Shown here: piece after piece, positions 50,991-61,468 of the stretch
Layout of the letters: each line of letters opens with the position of its first letter
Numbering within the stretch: the stretch's first letter is position 1
NCBI GenBank assembly: GCA_905116865.2
Contig: CAJHNH020000222.1
Coordinates: 1-64,000 of the forward strand
Reading direction: 5' to 3'
Origin: Candidula unifasciata
Taxonomy: Eukaryota > Mollusca > Gastropoda > Stylommatophora > Geomitridae
Length of the DNA: 64,000 nt
Notes under the pieces: model-generated
The model's input: the letters and a program-made list of their open reading frames with translations, nothing else
Told to the model about the DNA's origin: nothing
Database searches by the model: none
Program-made: the position numbers and the translations under genes

Positions 50991-51350
50991 TGTCCAGAAT
51001 CTTTGCTCACGGTCTCCCTCTTCCTCTCTTGCCTTCCAACTTTCCTATTGTCATGGTGTACTCCAGTTTACTTCTTCTCATCACATGATCAAAGAATGTA
51101 GATTGTCTCTTTTTTATGTGGGCAATCAGTTCTCTTAGTGAGTCAGTTTCTTTCAAGACGTCTTTATTACTCTTTTATCTGTCCAGGGTATTCTCATAAT
51201 TCTTTTATAAAACCATACCTCCGCGGCTTCCAAAAAGTTTTCACCACTCTACCATACCAACTGTCCATGATTCACTTCCATATATCAAGATAAAATTTAT
51301 ATAGCTTTTAAGAATTCTCTTTCTCCTCTCAGTTGACAAAGAAAGCTAAG
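50990..51350 (-). pseudogene. LINE ORF2 C-terminal relic (different subfamily)
   Basis: Minus strand reads FFDHVMRRSKLEYTMTIGKL then EGKRGRGRP, and DSLKSRDEGSS leading into the array. Upstream are degenerate words around KNYENTLDR and SLRELIAHIKKRQST. The HVMRR.KLEY..T.GK.EGKR.RGR signature is typical of LINE ORF ends in invertebrates. Confidence 0.7.
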
Positions 51351-51699
51351 TGGTACTTACATTTTAATTTACTACACACAGACGTGAAGCTTTATTTATG
51401 GTAGCTATATTTAGCACTGGTTAGGGTTCGCGTTTAAGGTTTCCGTTAGCAAAACACACATTATATAAAAGAGACCGAAATAAACCGCAAAAGAAAACAC
51501 TTTGATGTCACATGATGTGTTTGGTTATCCTGGGAAAACCGGGATTTCCTTTGTTGGGGTGAATTAAAATTGAAGTACCCCATCATCAATGATATATCGG
51601 GAAAAAATAAAGACTCGGCTGCTGCCCTGCCAGAAAAATCTGAATGTAACTTAATTTTAACTGCGAGTTCATTATCTTCACACTCCTTAGTTTTTAAGT
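51351..51699. other. Unassigned stretch
   Basis: No supported gene. Frames of about 100 codons on both strands overlap the SINE D that follows. Confidence 0.3.
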
Positions 51700-51890
51700 C
51701 GGCGTCTGTGGCTTGGGCGTTGCGAACTCGCTTCGTAATGCCGGGGCGCCTGGCTCGATCCCAGCTGCGGACGGGTTGTCTTGCGTTGGTTTCGACAGTG
51801 GTACCGAGTGCTGGCCGTTTAGAAAGCTTTGGCAAACTGCAGAACGTAAAATTTGCCTAGAAAAACCACAACAGCCAAAATAAAACTAAA
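51700..51890 (+). mobile_element. SINE family D copy
   Basis: GTCTGTGGCTTGGGCGTTGC, CGCCTGGCTCGATCCCAGCT, GGTTTCGACAGTGGTACCGA, TTTGCCTAGAAAAACCACAA and CAGCCAAAATA. It lacks the final tail. Confidence 0.85.
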
Positions 51891-51963
51891 TGATTGAGCG
51901 GGGATTCTGGGACTTGTACCTAGACCATTTTTATCCAGATGGTTGCACTTTGGGTGCTTTTGT

Positions 51964-52187
51964 TATACGACCACATCACGTCGGCTACGAGATTTGGCAG
52001 GGAATCCCTTGGTATTCCTAAAGAGTTTTCCTGGACAGTACCATATAATGGGGGTTAGGATTAGGGCTAGTGTTTAATGAAAAGCAACTACTACTTAGCC
52101 TAACCCCCCCCCCCCCTTTTCCATATTATGGGATGTTCTAGGAATTTCCCTACCAAATATCGAAGCCAACGTGATGTGGTCGTATAA
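51964..52187. mobile_element. Tc1/mariner-type MITE, 220 bp
   Basis: Element 51966-52185 has ends TACGACCACATCACGTCGGC and GCCAACGTGATGTGGTCGTA (inverted, about 40 bp with few mismatches) and TA on each side. A C-rich run lies near 52106-52119. No coding capacity. Confidence 0.8.
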
Positions 52188-52499
52188 AATTAGAGTTTAT
52201 CCCTCGTTTTAAGATCTTGGTGGGGTTGTACGTCACTCACTCCCAAGGTAGCTTCAGATGAAACATCTCTGGTGTCTAGATTCTCATGACACGACAATGT
52301 CCGACTGGCATGCTGGAACAGAGAGAACAATGCCAGCCAATATCCCGAAATACTGGGAGATCTGAGATCGGATGGGCCAGATACAACACAGTGTCCGTGC
52401 GTGCATGCCTATGTGGAAAGCAGGCTTGTTTATCTAAGTTTACTCAGGGACCATCATGGTGAAAAAAGGGATCATCCTAGGGGCAAAAGCCTGATTCAC
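52188..52499. other. Unassigned stretch
   Basis: Nothing I can support. Confidence 0.3.
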
Positions 52500-52690
52500 A
52501 GCTTTTGAACTACGCCATCACGGCATGACGTTAGGCAATGACAGCCCGCGTGCACTGGAATATCCCTTCCCAGTGGGCCTAACAGAAGTCATGGGTAATG
52601 ATGACAGCAACCACACGACTGTGAAATGTGGACCTTTAACACCTGAACTCGAAAAAGAGGATACAAGTATTAGATGTCTGATCTTTCAGA
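52500..52690 (+). mobile_element. RTE-like 3' fragment (ATG-tail type)
   Basis: CATCACGGCATGACGTTAGG, AGCCCGCGTGCACTGGAATA and GGGTAATGATGAC parallel 17540-17650. Confidence 0.5.
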
Positions 52691-53280
52691 AACATTTTTG
52701 GGATATCATATAGAAACAACATCACAGATGACGAGGTTCGCCGTAAAATTTATCTAGCACATTGGCAACACAGTTTTGACACCGCTTCTGACGCAGAGAA
52801 AGATACCTCTGTCAACTAAGGCAAATCTCATAAGAACCGTTTGGGGGGAGGGGGGGGGGGGCATTTTACTACCAGAGCCAAACATGGGCCCTTCTACAGC
52901 TAATGAGCGGAAGATCGTAACAACAGAGATGAGATGTCTTAGGAGCGCTGCCGGTGTGACAAGAAGAGATAAAATCGAATGAAGAAATCAGAAGACTAGG
53001 ACTGAAAACAGACATACAGGTCATTAAAGAACAACAAATGAGATGGTTTGGCCACCTGTCGAGAATGCCCTGGTACCAACTGCCACTGAGAGCCACGCTA
53101 AAGAAATGAACACAGAGCAAGGGGAAGACCACGAAAGAGTTGGAGCGACATCATCAGAAACAACCTAAGAAAGATGAACACTAACTTGTACAATGCATTG
53201 GAAAAAGCGCACAAACGAACCTTACATCTCTCCCCAACACCTCACTGTGGTCAATTGTGGAAGAGAAGAAGAAGAAGACA
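52690..53280 (+). mobile_element. RTE-type LINE 3' end
   Basis: NNITDDEVRRKIYLA-like start, a second-frame LTQRKIPLSTKANLIRTV, a poly(G) interruption at 52843-52861, then NERKIVTTEMRCLRSAAGVT, EQQMRWFGHLSRMPWYQLPL and the end with CACCTCACTGTGGTCAATTG and GAAGAAGAAGAAG (about 53262-53277). The frame is broken several times. Confidence 0.8.
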
Positions 53281-53329
53281 CTGGCAACTATGAACCTTCT
53301 TTAACTATAGTTAAAAGGCGGAAAATTTA

Positions 53330-53572
53330 GTGGTGCGGACATGTAGTAAGATCTAACGGCCTGTCAGAAACAATGCCATAGGGCGAATCAGAGGAGAAGA
53401 GGCAGACCAAGAAAGACCTGAATACAGAACCTGACAGACTGGACAGGCCTCAGGCGTGCATCCATGAAGTCCATCACAACTGACTGCCAAAGAGAGCTGA
53501 TCAGACAGTCAAAAGCAGCTAGTGACCCAACGACACGCCGAGTTACGGAATGATGATGATGATGACGGCACC
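53330..53572 (+). mobile_element. RTE-like 3' end with (ATG)n tail
   Basis: GTGGTGCGGACATGTAGTAA (WCGHV), AGAGGCAGACCAAGAAAG, GTGACCCAACGACACGCCG and TGATGATGATGATGACG tail. It is a fourth RTE-like subfamily. Confidence 0.6.
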
Positions 53573-54085
53573 CAACTTGATGGTATTACCCTAGACGGGG
53601 GGTAAAGGATGACTGCCGGAGACAGGAAAACAAGTAGTCGGCAAGGACGGTTGACATAAGAAGGTCATGCACTGGAACTGGCCCAGACAACCACGATGAT
53701 TGAGTTCCGGAGCTGAAGTGGGTCCTGTCTGGGTTGAAAGTGCTGAGGTTTCACCGCCGCGTCTCGAAATAGAGTTTTAAAAAAATGTCTCTAGCCGTTT
53801 CTGAGGTTATGTTCGTGCGGTGTTTTCTGGTCTCCTCCGCTTTCCTTTTTTTGTATACCCTTATACCAACCAGCCGTTTGACGTCATTGATCAGACAAAA
53901 ATAAGCCGAAAGGTGATAAAATGTTCCCCTGTTTGCGACGGAGCTCCAAGACTAGTCTGGTTGAAATTGGACCGGTCTTTATTTTTTGTCTGTCTTCGTT
54001 TGGGAGGTCTTCGTTTCGTCTGGTTTTAGGTCTACATATGTGTACGTACATGCGCACACGCAGACAGTGAAAGAGAGAGAGAACC
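53573..54085. other. Unassigned stretch
   Basis: No supported gene; the 69-codon frame at 53820-54029 is not recognised. Confidence 0.3.
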
Positions 54086-54324
54086 AGTTAGAGCAGTGGG
54101 TCTCCAACCTGGAGGGCGCGAGGTGGTTTCCATGGGGTGTCAAGTAATTTGGAAATTGAGTGTATTTGTGTTTGTTATAATCCCTTATATTTTTTATTTG
54201 AATTCAAAGAAATATAAGATAATAATTCAAGCATATTTATTAAACAAAAAGCCGAGGGCATTTGTTCTGTTTTCATTAGCAGTGTGTATATCTGCAGATA
54301 CACATCAAATTAATATGATAGGTG

Positions 54325-54512
54325 AGTTTGTTGCGCATCCTTTACAGGACGTTGCAGAACCAACCCCTGGCAAATTTACGTCCAGTAGCTTGCCATTGCT
54401 TACCGGACGGTCGGCTCTCTTGATACCACTGTCGAAACCAACGCAAGGCGCATGGCCCGCAGCTGGGATTGAACCCGGCATTACGAAGCGTTCTCATCGA
54501 CTTAAATTAATA
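54325..54512 (-). mobile_element. SINE family D nested in the hAT element
   Basis: TTGTTGCGCATCCTTTACAG, CGTTGCAGAACCAACCCCTG, CTTGATACCACTGTCGAAAC and reversed head GGGATTGAACCCGGCATTAC, ending GCGTTCTCATCGACTTAA. Confidence 0.85.
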
Positions 54513-54619
54513 TCAATACAAAGATAATTGATTCTATAATAAAACACTCAGTGACTAAAACGTATTTCCATACTGTCTGTTTTCTATGTTTCGGAATCCT
54601 TTGTCCTCATCACATCTTG

Positions 54620-54810
54620 TTATGTTGACGGGGGGAAGGGGGGGGGGTGCGTCGATGTGGGGGGGGGGGGGTCTTTGCATAAACTAAAGGAGGCGTGGGG
54701 GGGGGGAATTCCATATACTCAGTAGGGAAAAGGCGTGGGGGTCTTAACATAAACTGAAAGAGGATGTGAAGGGGTGCCATATACTCAGGAGGAGGGGGGG
54801 GGGGGAAATG
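54620..54810. repeat. G-rich degenerate tandem repeat
   Basis: Poly(G) runs separated by CTTTGCATAAACTAAAGGAG, CATAAACTGAAAGAGG and CCATATACTCAG, with a period of about 65 bp over three units. It lies inside the hAT element. Confidence 0.75.
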
Positions 54811-55075
54811 GTGAGCTTTGCCATTTATTCAAGAGCACGACCTGAAAAAAGGCTGAAGACCACTGAGTTAGAGCGAGGGTCAACGGGATGAGCCGCTGAG
54901 TACAAAAGCAAGTCAGGAGGTGAGAGAGGGAGAGAGAGTACATATGATCGAGTCAAGTGTGTATGCGTCACGAAGAGAAATTAGATCACATGAAGCCAGC
55001 TGTGTGTTTGTGAGAAGAGTGTATGATAGAGTTGAGCTTATGTGTGTTTGGGAGGGAGGAGACGAGACGGGTATA

Positions 55076-55077
<2 letters not shown>

Positions 55078-55141
<64 letters not shown>
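55078..55141. repeat. (GA)n microsatellite
   Basis: GA run of about 64 bp. Confidence 0.97.
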
Positions 55142-55144
<3 letters not shown>

Positions 55145-55254
55145 CAGAAAATAAATTCTCTCACCTTGTAGCTGGCTGAGAAAGCCTGCTAAGGAAGGTC
55201 AGAACAGGCATGCAGAGTCATGCTTCGTTGCGGAGGTCACGGATGAGGAGTATT

Positions 55255-55585
55255 GTCTGAATTCATTTCTTCGGGGCACCGGTGTGTTGGGAAATGAACA
55301 GGCAGACAGACTGGCTGTGCACAACCTGATGGAATACTGATTCATGATAAGGCGTGGAACAGCATGTACGGAGGAGCAAATGGACCAACACAGTCAGGAG
55401 GGAGTGATGCGGGGTTCTGGCCGATGTTCGACGCTCAGAGAAAAGGCAGGACGGACATTTAATCCTGGTGTGCTCCTGGCATCATTGGTATTTGAACTCT
55501 GGACTGGCTACTGAAGATGGGGACAGAGCGCTTGTGGGAATGCTACAAGTGTTTTGATGTGGGTTCTTGAATCAACTCAACTCAT
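55255..55585 (+). pseudogene. Family E: LINE RNase H end and C-terminus
   Basis: GTGVLGNEQADRLAVHN at about 55275-55325 (RNase H last block). After a gap and frame breaks it gives MRGSGRCSTLREKAGRTFN- and TERLWECYKCFDVGS-like segments up to 55570. It is the most informative copy linking family E to an RNase H-containing retroelement. Confidence 0.65.
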
Positions 55586-55744
55586 CAACTCTCGCCTTCA
55601 AACATCCTTTAATTGTAATTAACTGGTAACCTGAGTGTTTCTAGGGGCTATAACCGACTCAGCCATTGTAGGTCAGACTAGCATCTTTACCTGTCTGGTC
55701 ACCTGCTCCTGGTGTTATTATTACACACTGCCGGGCCACAGCTT

Positions 55745-55955
55745 TAAAAAGGCGTACCAGGTAAACGGAAATTCCCGTTTTTTTTTTTTGTGAAAGTCCG
55801 AGAGGTCAGTGTGTGTTCACCATTTGTATCCTGTAGATTTATACACAAATTAAACTACAGTGTAATGAATATCATTATATTTTATTGAATTATATATTAT
55901 TTTGAAGATAAATAAGTGTGCTATTGAAAAAAAAAAAAATAACAATAATGGTTTT
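55745..55955. mobile_element. Diverged relative of the 9379-9695 MITE
   Basis: AAACGGAAATTCCCGTTTTT, ACAAATTAAACTACAGTGTA and TGAATTATATATTATTTTGA parallel the 9379-9695 element, with the second arm lost. Confidence 0.6.
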
Positions 55956-56314
55956 TGCGGGCACACGTAAATGTATTCATGGAGCCCGGCCTTGTTATCA
56001 CCATACGCGTATAGTGTAAATTTTTTTTTCCAAGTTAATTGCACATCCTTCACTCAATCATGGATCGTCAACACAGTGCATGGTTGTTTGCTGCATCGGA
56101 GCTGCACCGTATGCTGTCTGTTGTCTTGGCTATACACTGTGTGTGCTGTTCACGCATCTATCTCTTGGCTTCTCCTCCGGCTTGATCCGTTGTCGACCTA
56201 TACCTTTGTTGACTTCAAGAATGTACAGGGGGTTAAAAAGCCGATCCTAGCATTTTTTTAAATTATATTGTTTGTGGTTCTATTGGACAATCTTACGTTT
56301 AGTATTTTGCTAAG

Positions 56315-56476
56315 GCCAGCGACTCAACCTGTGGCTTGCGACCTTTTTTGGGGTCGCCTACGACCATGTGAAAACACATATTAACTGAAGTTATAAAGTA
56401 GCAAAGAAAATAATTTTATTTTAGGGTGTCTGTACAACATGAAAGGGTCGCGGCATTGGGTGGGTTGAGAACCCCT
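56315..56476. mobile_element. SPIN-like hAT MITE
   Basis: GACTCAACCTGTGGCTTGCG, ACCATGTGAAAACACATATT, AACTGAAGTTATAAAGTAGC, AATAATTTTATTTTAGGGTG and AGGGTCGCGGCATTGGGTGG ending GTTGAGAACCC. The terminal bases are eroded. Confidence 0.8.
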
Positions 56477-56569
56477 TCCATGCACCGTCTTCTCTCCCTA
56501 CCATTCTGGAAATCAACGCAAAAACAGCGTGCTGTCAGATCAACTGGAGCTGAAATAGGACTGGGTATT

Positions 56570-56616
56570 TCGGAATTGCGAAACGCGTTCGCAAGGCCTA
56601 AGCCACAGACACCGGC
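56570..56616 (-). mobile_element. SINE family D, head fragment
   Basis: GGAATTGCGAAACGCGTTCG and CAAGGCCTAAGCCACAGAC are the reversed tRNA-like head only. Confidence 0.55.
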
Positions 56617-56811
56617 CTAACGTGTAAACTGACCTAAGATCTCATTGTACATGGATATAAGGGCTGCTTTTCACGCGGAGCATGGGACACGTTGTGGTTA
56701 TCTCAGGTCCGGGAGAACGAAGCAGGCGTAGACCTGCGGAGATGTGGATTCACGACACTGGCCATGAAAGTACATAGGGCTGGAGAATTGGCCGGAGAAA
56801 GAGCCAGCTGT

Positions 56812-56812
<1 letters not shown>

Positions 56813-56879
<67 letters not shown>

Positions 56880-56880
56880 G
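56813..56880. repeat. (GA)n microsatellite
   Basis: GA run of about 65 bp followed by poly(G). Confidence 0.97.
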
Positions 56881-56999
56881 GGGGGGGGTTCTTTAAAGGA
56901 TCTACTGACTGATGATGGTGATGATGAATTAAACACTGACTGAATGATTAGGGTAAACGTCACACTGACCGCCTATACTTCCCCCACGTATTTCATGCT

Positions 57000-57322
57000 A
57001 AGTAAAGGAGCCCTTCCAGCGCATTCTGGCGTGTTGGGCATTTAGGGCTAGACCAACCACGGCCGACTCTATTTATATACAGTTATGCGCGTGGCTAGAC
57101 CTACGTTTTTATGGACCAGTCGGCACTGGGCCAGGATGTGGTCACGCCCGGCCGCCTTTGCTTTCCGGGACTTTTATCTATTACCCATTTAACCCTGAGT
57201 CAACCTGGGGGCCAGGGTCATTAAAAAAAAAAAAAATAAACATCTGTCTCCTTCGGTCCTGAACCCATGATCTTCAGATCCGCAGTCGAGAATTTAGCCG
57301 CGGCACCACGGCGACTCCTGGC
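57000..57322 (-). mobile_element. SINE family A copy
   Basis: GTGTTGGGCATTTAGGGCTA, CGTTTTTATGGACCAGTCGG, GGGACTTTTATCTATTACCC, an A-run (57223-57236), and reversed head CGAGAATTTAGCCGCGGCAC. The tail region carries a 35-bp internal duplication (GGCTAGACC at 57047 and 57092). Confidence 0.8.
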
Positions 57323-57374
57323 ATGTTTCATTGTAGAAATTTTAAATTGGAATCTACCTCAGAACCAGTCTAGG

Positions 57375-57612
57375 TGTCTGGGGCTGAGGCGTTGCGAACG
57401 CGCTTCGTAATGCCGCGGTACCGGGTTTGATCGCAGCTGCGGGTCTTGCGTTGGTTTCGACAGTGGAATCGAGAAGCTGACCGACCAGAAAGCAGTGGCA
57501 AACTACTAAACGTAAATTTACTGAGAAAAAAAAACCCACAACAGCCACACGCACACACACAATATTCTGCAGTTGGTTCTGCAACGTCCTGTTAAGGATA
57601 CGCAACTAACTT
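57375..57612 (+). mobile_element. SINE family D copy, full length
   Basis: GTGTCTGGGGCTGAGGCGTT, ACCGGGTTTGATCGCAGCTG, TTTCGACAGTGGAATCGAGA, CCCACAACAGCCACACGCAC, GTTGGTTCTGCAACGTCCTG and TTAAGGATACGCAACTAAC. Confidence 0.88.
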
Positions 57613-57734
57613 TAACTCAGAACCAATGGCACAGCGTACATGTAACTAACGGTTGTAATTGCCACTTGCACTGTCCATTGTCAGAGAAAAATGTATCATT
57701 AAAACTGTTGACACAAATACGCCGCTCGATTTAC

Positions 57735-57880
57735 ACCTTTGACTCGGGACACTCCCATAAGCGCTCCGTCCCTGTCTTCAGCAGCAAGCGAAGATCTCTA
57801 ATTCCGATGGCACCAGTGCCTGTCTTGTTTATCCATCTCGCCTTTCCATGAGCGTTGAGCGCCGGACACTTATGCAAACG
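57735..57880 (-). mobile_element. Family E fragment
   Basis: CGGGACACTCCCATAAGCGC, TCCGTCCCTGTCTTCAGCAG and CATCTCGCCTTTCCATGAGC are the reverse of the LINE C-terminal segment. Confidence 0.6.
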
Positions 57881-58261
57881 CTTTCACGCGTTACTAGTAC
57901 AACGATGCTCGTTACGCATGCATACTTTCAATAGCGATGCAACGACGTGAAAAAAAAATCACATGATACCCTCTTCCTTTAATTATTACCTGCTAACGCT
58001 TACATGTGCGAACTGATCATGCTTCACAACTGCTAGGGACCCATTTAAGTTATAACAGTCTGCATCGATGCTGATTCGAACCCAGAACCTTCGACCCAGA
58101 CACAAGCTGCGAGGCCCTCACGTCCTTAGCTCTCTGTCCCTTTCACGTCTGTCGCATTCTTTCTTATCACGTCACATACATAGCAGGAGAGTGAGCGTAA
58201 TGATGATTTCGAACCGCGGTTTCCCTGTTGTGGGTTCCAGCGCCCCTTTTTGGGGCACATA
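57881..58261. other. Unassigned stretch
   Basis: Nothing recognised. Confidence 0.3.
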
Positions 58262-58428
58262 GCCATCGGAGTGCATCTGCCTGAGTGGCAAGGAACCAGC
58301 AGTCTGCGTTCAGATTAGCTAGATCTGTGAAATGGATGTTCACGCAGAGTTCAAGTTCAAAGCCTAGAAGTTGACGACAGCCAGAACGTTCGGCTGAAGT
58401 TTACAGGCGGTGACTGGTAAGAGGATGA
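58262..58428 (+). mobile_element. SINE family B copy, partial
   Basis: CATCGGAGTGCATCTGCCTG, AGTGGCAAGGAACCAGCAGT and TTCGGCTGAAGTTTACAGGC, then a purine-rich tail. Confidence 0.75.
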
Positions 58429-58570
58429 GGAGGAAGACGAAGAAGAATATGAAAAAAGGAGGAGGAGGAGGACGAGGAGAAGAAGTAGAAAAAGATGATG
58501 ATAAAGTAAAAGGGGAAGGACGAAATGAAGAAGAAGAAGGAGGAGGAGGACGACGAGTAGGAGAAAAAGA
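58428..58570. repeat. Purine-rich (GAA/GGA)n tract
   Basis: Imperfect GAA, GGA and GAT triplets; probably an expanded trinucleotide tail of the SINE B just upstream. The ORFs are artefacts. Confidence 0.85.
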
Positions 58571-58814
58571 ACCGCAGAGAAGCGACTTATAACTAATTCT
58601 GTAGCAATAATTGTAGGAGTTGTAAAAATGATCCTTGCATTTCCTGAAATATTTCACAGACGTGCCATTCGATTCACATGTAGATTATTGGGAGATCGTT
58701 GCTGGAGCTACGGTGGCTCTTGCTGTGTGAGACGCTGTCGGCAGTCGGCTGGCCGTTTGCGGAAAGAGACCCAGCCATCTGCAACAACACGGTGCACTGA
58801 AGTCGACTCACTTA

Positions 58815-59105
58815 TCTTTCTTCTTCTTTTTTTTCTTTACGTTCACCAGCTGTACACTCTGGCGGAAAGTTCTAGTTGCTCGTCCATTACTGAACTGCAG
58901 TCCTGCTCCAGAACCTGAGTGTTGCGTGTGCATCAGTTTTACAGATCTCATTCTCTTGAATACAGACTGTTGGTTCCTTGCCTCTCCGGCAGATGCACTC
59001 CGACTTCAAAGGAAGCTCTCCAATTAGTCGACTCTTACGACATGCTTTTGGGGAGGCAGTGGGTCTATTCTTGTTTTCCCCACAATGGGGCCCCGGAACC
59101 CACAT
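58815..59105 (-). mobile_element. SINE family B copy, full length
   Basis: TTCTTCTTC tail, then ACGTTCACCAGCTGTACACT, CTGCTCCAGAACCTGAGTGT, CCGACTTCAAAGGAAGCTCT, ATTAGTCGACTCTTACGACA and CACAATGGGGCCCCGGAACC at the 5' end. Confidence 0.87.
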
Positions 59106-59351
59106 TAACTCAGTTGTTGTAAGGATGTAGCTTTGCTGGATTTTGTAAATGCTGATACGTTTCTTTGATTGTTGGCAATGAACATTCCACGATCGGCGTT
59201 CATCAGCGGTCTGCCAGACATTCCACCCAGTGGAGGCTGTGATCTCACGTGTTCTTGCAAATTAGACGCCAAGTGTTTCTTTACGTAAATCTACAGTAGG
59301 CTGATTTTATACTCGTCTGTCTGTATGTCTGTCTCTGCGGGTTTTTTTCAA

Positions 59352-59354
<3 letters not shown>

Positions 59355-59384
<30 letters not shown>
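59355..59384. repeat. (GT)n microsatellite
   Basis: GT run followed by a CG-rich alternating purine-pyrimidine stretch (TGCGCGCGCGTGCGTGC), a potential Z-DNA former. Confidence 0.9.
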
Positions 59385-59385
<1 letters not shown>

Positions 59386-59594
59386 CTGCGCGCGCGCGTG
59401 CGTGCATGCGTGTAATGTAAGAGATTCGAACCTCCACTCATGATGTCTCAGTGACGGAAGTGTTTCACACTGTTACGAGCCTTGAATATGTAGACGTTAC
59501 TGGGCTGAAGCGAAATTATAGATGCACTTAAAGTAGTGGTTTCAGTAATAGATATGCAGATAGACACATTATGTTCCATGGCCTCATTGTGTGT

Positions 59595-59800
59595 GTGTGT
59601 GTGGGGGGGGGGGGAATAGACCCACTGTCGCTAAAAAAGTCGTAAAGGTCTGATTGTTCTAATTGAGTCGAGGAACCAACGATTTGCTAACAAATAAGAT
59701 AGAGGAGTAAAACGGTTGTGCACACGAAACACAATTTCTTAACGAACAGTCCGAAAGTTTCTGGAACAGAAAGTATTTACAGCTAAGAAAAAACGAGGAA
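59595..59800 (+). mobile_element. SINE family B copy, strongly diverged
   Basis: GAATAGACCCACTGTCGCTA, GAGTCGAGGAACCAACGATT, CAATTTCTTAACGAACAGTC and TATTTACAGCTAAGAAAAAA follow the family order with many changes. Confidence 0.6.
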
Positions 59801-59984
59801 GATAACGTGAAGCACGAAGGACACGTTGAGAAAAAGAGTAAGACAGATGGAGAGAGAGAGAGAGGAGGGAGGGGGAAATTGGAGAGCGAGTGAGATAGAG
59901 TGATTACGAGAGAGAATAAATGCGAGACAATCCTAGAGAGAAATTGAGAACTTGTGAGATGAAGAAGGTTTCAAGGTTTTGAAC

Positions 59985-60362
59985 AAGGATTTACATCATG
60001 GCGCACGAGTGTAACCCATAAGTGCTCCGTTCTTCTTCTAACTCAAGTCTGAGTCCGAAGAAGTTCAGCACAGTGCACAAGCTCTGTAGCACTGGCGAGG
60101 ATCCTGAAATAATTTGGGTAGATGTTACTCCAAGTTTTGCCCGGGCAGCGCCGGTAGGCTACTCTTCGATTTCAAGTGATTTTTTGTTACGTGCGCAACA
60201 ATGCACACGGGCGTCCATTCTCACTACCCAGAGACCAGCGGGAATTACTAAAAGTCCAAGTCCACGTGAAAAAATCCCAGCCTTTACCAGGGATTGAAAC
60301 CGGTACCTCTAGCACTCCAGGCGGACACCATACCCCGAGACCACGCAGCTTCCCTCCTGGAG
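59985..60362 (-). mobile_element. SINE family C copy, full length
   Basis: TTACATCATGGCGCACGAGT, GTAACCCATAAGTGCTCCGT, GTAGCACTGGCGAGGATCCT, middle module CACGGGCGTCCATTCTCACT, reversed B box GATTGAAACCGGTACC and CCCGAGACCACGCAGCTTCC. Confidence 0.87.
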
Positions 60363-60484
60363 AGTGAGGCAGGTGTAAAATGCTAGAGAGAAAGGAAGAA
60401 TAGAAGAAATATAGAGAGTGAAATTTCCACAATTGGTCAGAACAGGAAAGAGGCAGGCAATTAGTGAGTGCTATAGACTGTTAG

Positions 60485-60487
<3 letters not shown>

Positions 60488-60547
<60 letters not shown>
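60488..60547. repeat. (GA)n microsatellite
   Basis: GA run of about 60 bp. Confidence 0.97.
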
Positions 60548-60553
<6 letters not shown>

Positions 60554-60767
60554 TAATAAAGCTAGAGATAGGGAGAGAGTGTCTATATTGAAATAAAATC
60601 GAAACCAAACAAGGTTGTAGAATATCGGCTGCGTTTGAAATAATATGCTCCTCAGATACGGCTTCTATCGAGCCCAGTGCGGAAAGTTTACCCCAGCGGT
60701 TTTCAGCTTGCAGACAGTGACCCCCTTGTGTCGCAGTTACCGACATTTTGGCTCCGTAATGACAATA

Positions 60768-61090
60768 TGGGAGCCGTAGTAACGCAGTGGCTATAGACTT
60801 GCCTGTCGGTTCGAAGATCTTGGGTTCCAATGCGCATCAAGATAGATTTATATAGGTTTATATAGCAGTCACAGGTTGACATTCTGCTAGGCGCCTTTAC
60901 TTCTAGTGAATTTCCATCTCATTGCCTTAGGGCCGACAAGCAGAGAAGATTCGTCCACCCCCGCCCCACACGTGAGGGGTACTGTTGTCAACGTACTGTC
61001 GGCTGCCTTTACTTCCAAGAAAATTTCAATCTCATTCAGTACCTAAGGGTCGAAAACAAGCACTATCGCGACTTTCCTGAACCATCTTTG
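60768..61090 (+). mobile_element. tRNA-derived SINE-like copy, separate family
   Basis: Head GGGAGCCGTAGTAACGCAGT, GGCTATAGACTTGCC and B box CTTGGGTTCCAATGCG. The body contains an internal duplication (GGCGCCTTTACTTCTAG... at 60890 and GGCTGCCTTTACTTCCAAG... at 61000; each followed by ATTTC(C/A)ATCTCATT). It is distantly like family A. Confidence 0.55.
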
Positions 61091-61468
61091 AAAATCTTTT
61101 TGGGAGCCATTGCCGTCAGGTCACATTCACCACGATTACCCAGTGCCAAGAAGAGCAGGAACAGGGGGATAGAAGGCCGATTTCGTTACAGCCACATGGC
61201 TGACCCAAGTATGGGAAAGTAAAAGAGATGGAGCGAGGGAGAGGGGAGGCAGGAACGCTTGTGCTCTCAGGGCTTGCTGTCCTTTAGACTTATTGATCCA
61301 GAAGGGTGGAGGCAGAGGAGAGAATAACGACGCGAGAAACAAGGGGCAGTAATGAGGCGTCCTGTCTGGCACTGTGTGTAGAGCAAATCATATTGAAGCT
61401 GTCTGGCGCCTGGGCTTAGCAACACCCAGATTCCTCGGCACACGGTGGCAACCACGTGTGAGCCAACA
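61091..61468. other. Unassigned stretch
   Basis: No supported gene or repeat end. Confidence 0.3.

Larger units (their letters stand above)
54086..54873. mobile_element. hAT-type element, 772 bp, perfect 8-bp TSD
   Basis: Element 54094-54865 begins CAGTGGGTCTCCAACCTGGA and ends GGCTGAAGACCACTG. It is flanked by AGTTAGAG at 54086-54093 and 54866-54873. It contains a nested SINE D (54325-54512) and a G-rich repetitive part. No transposase is seen. Confidence 0.88.
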
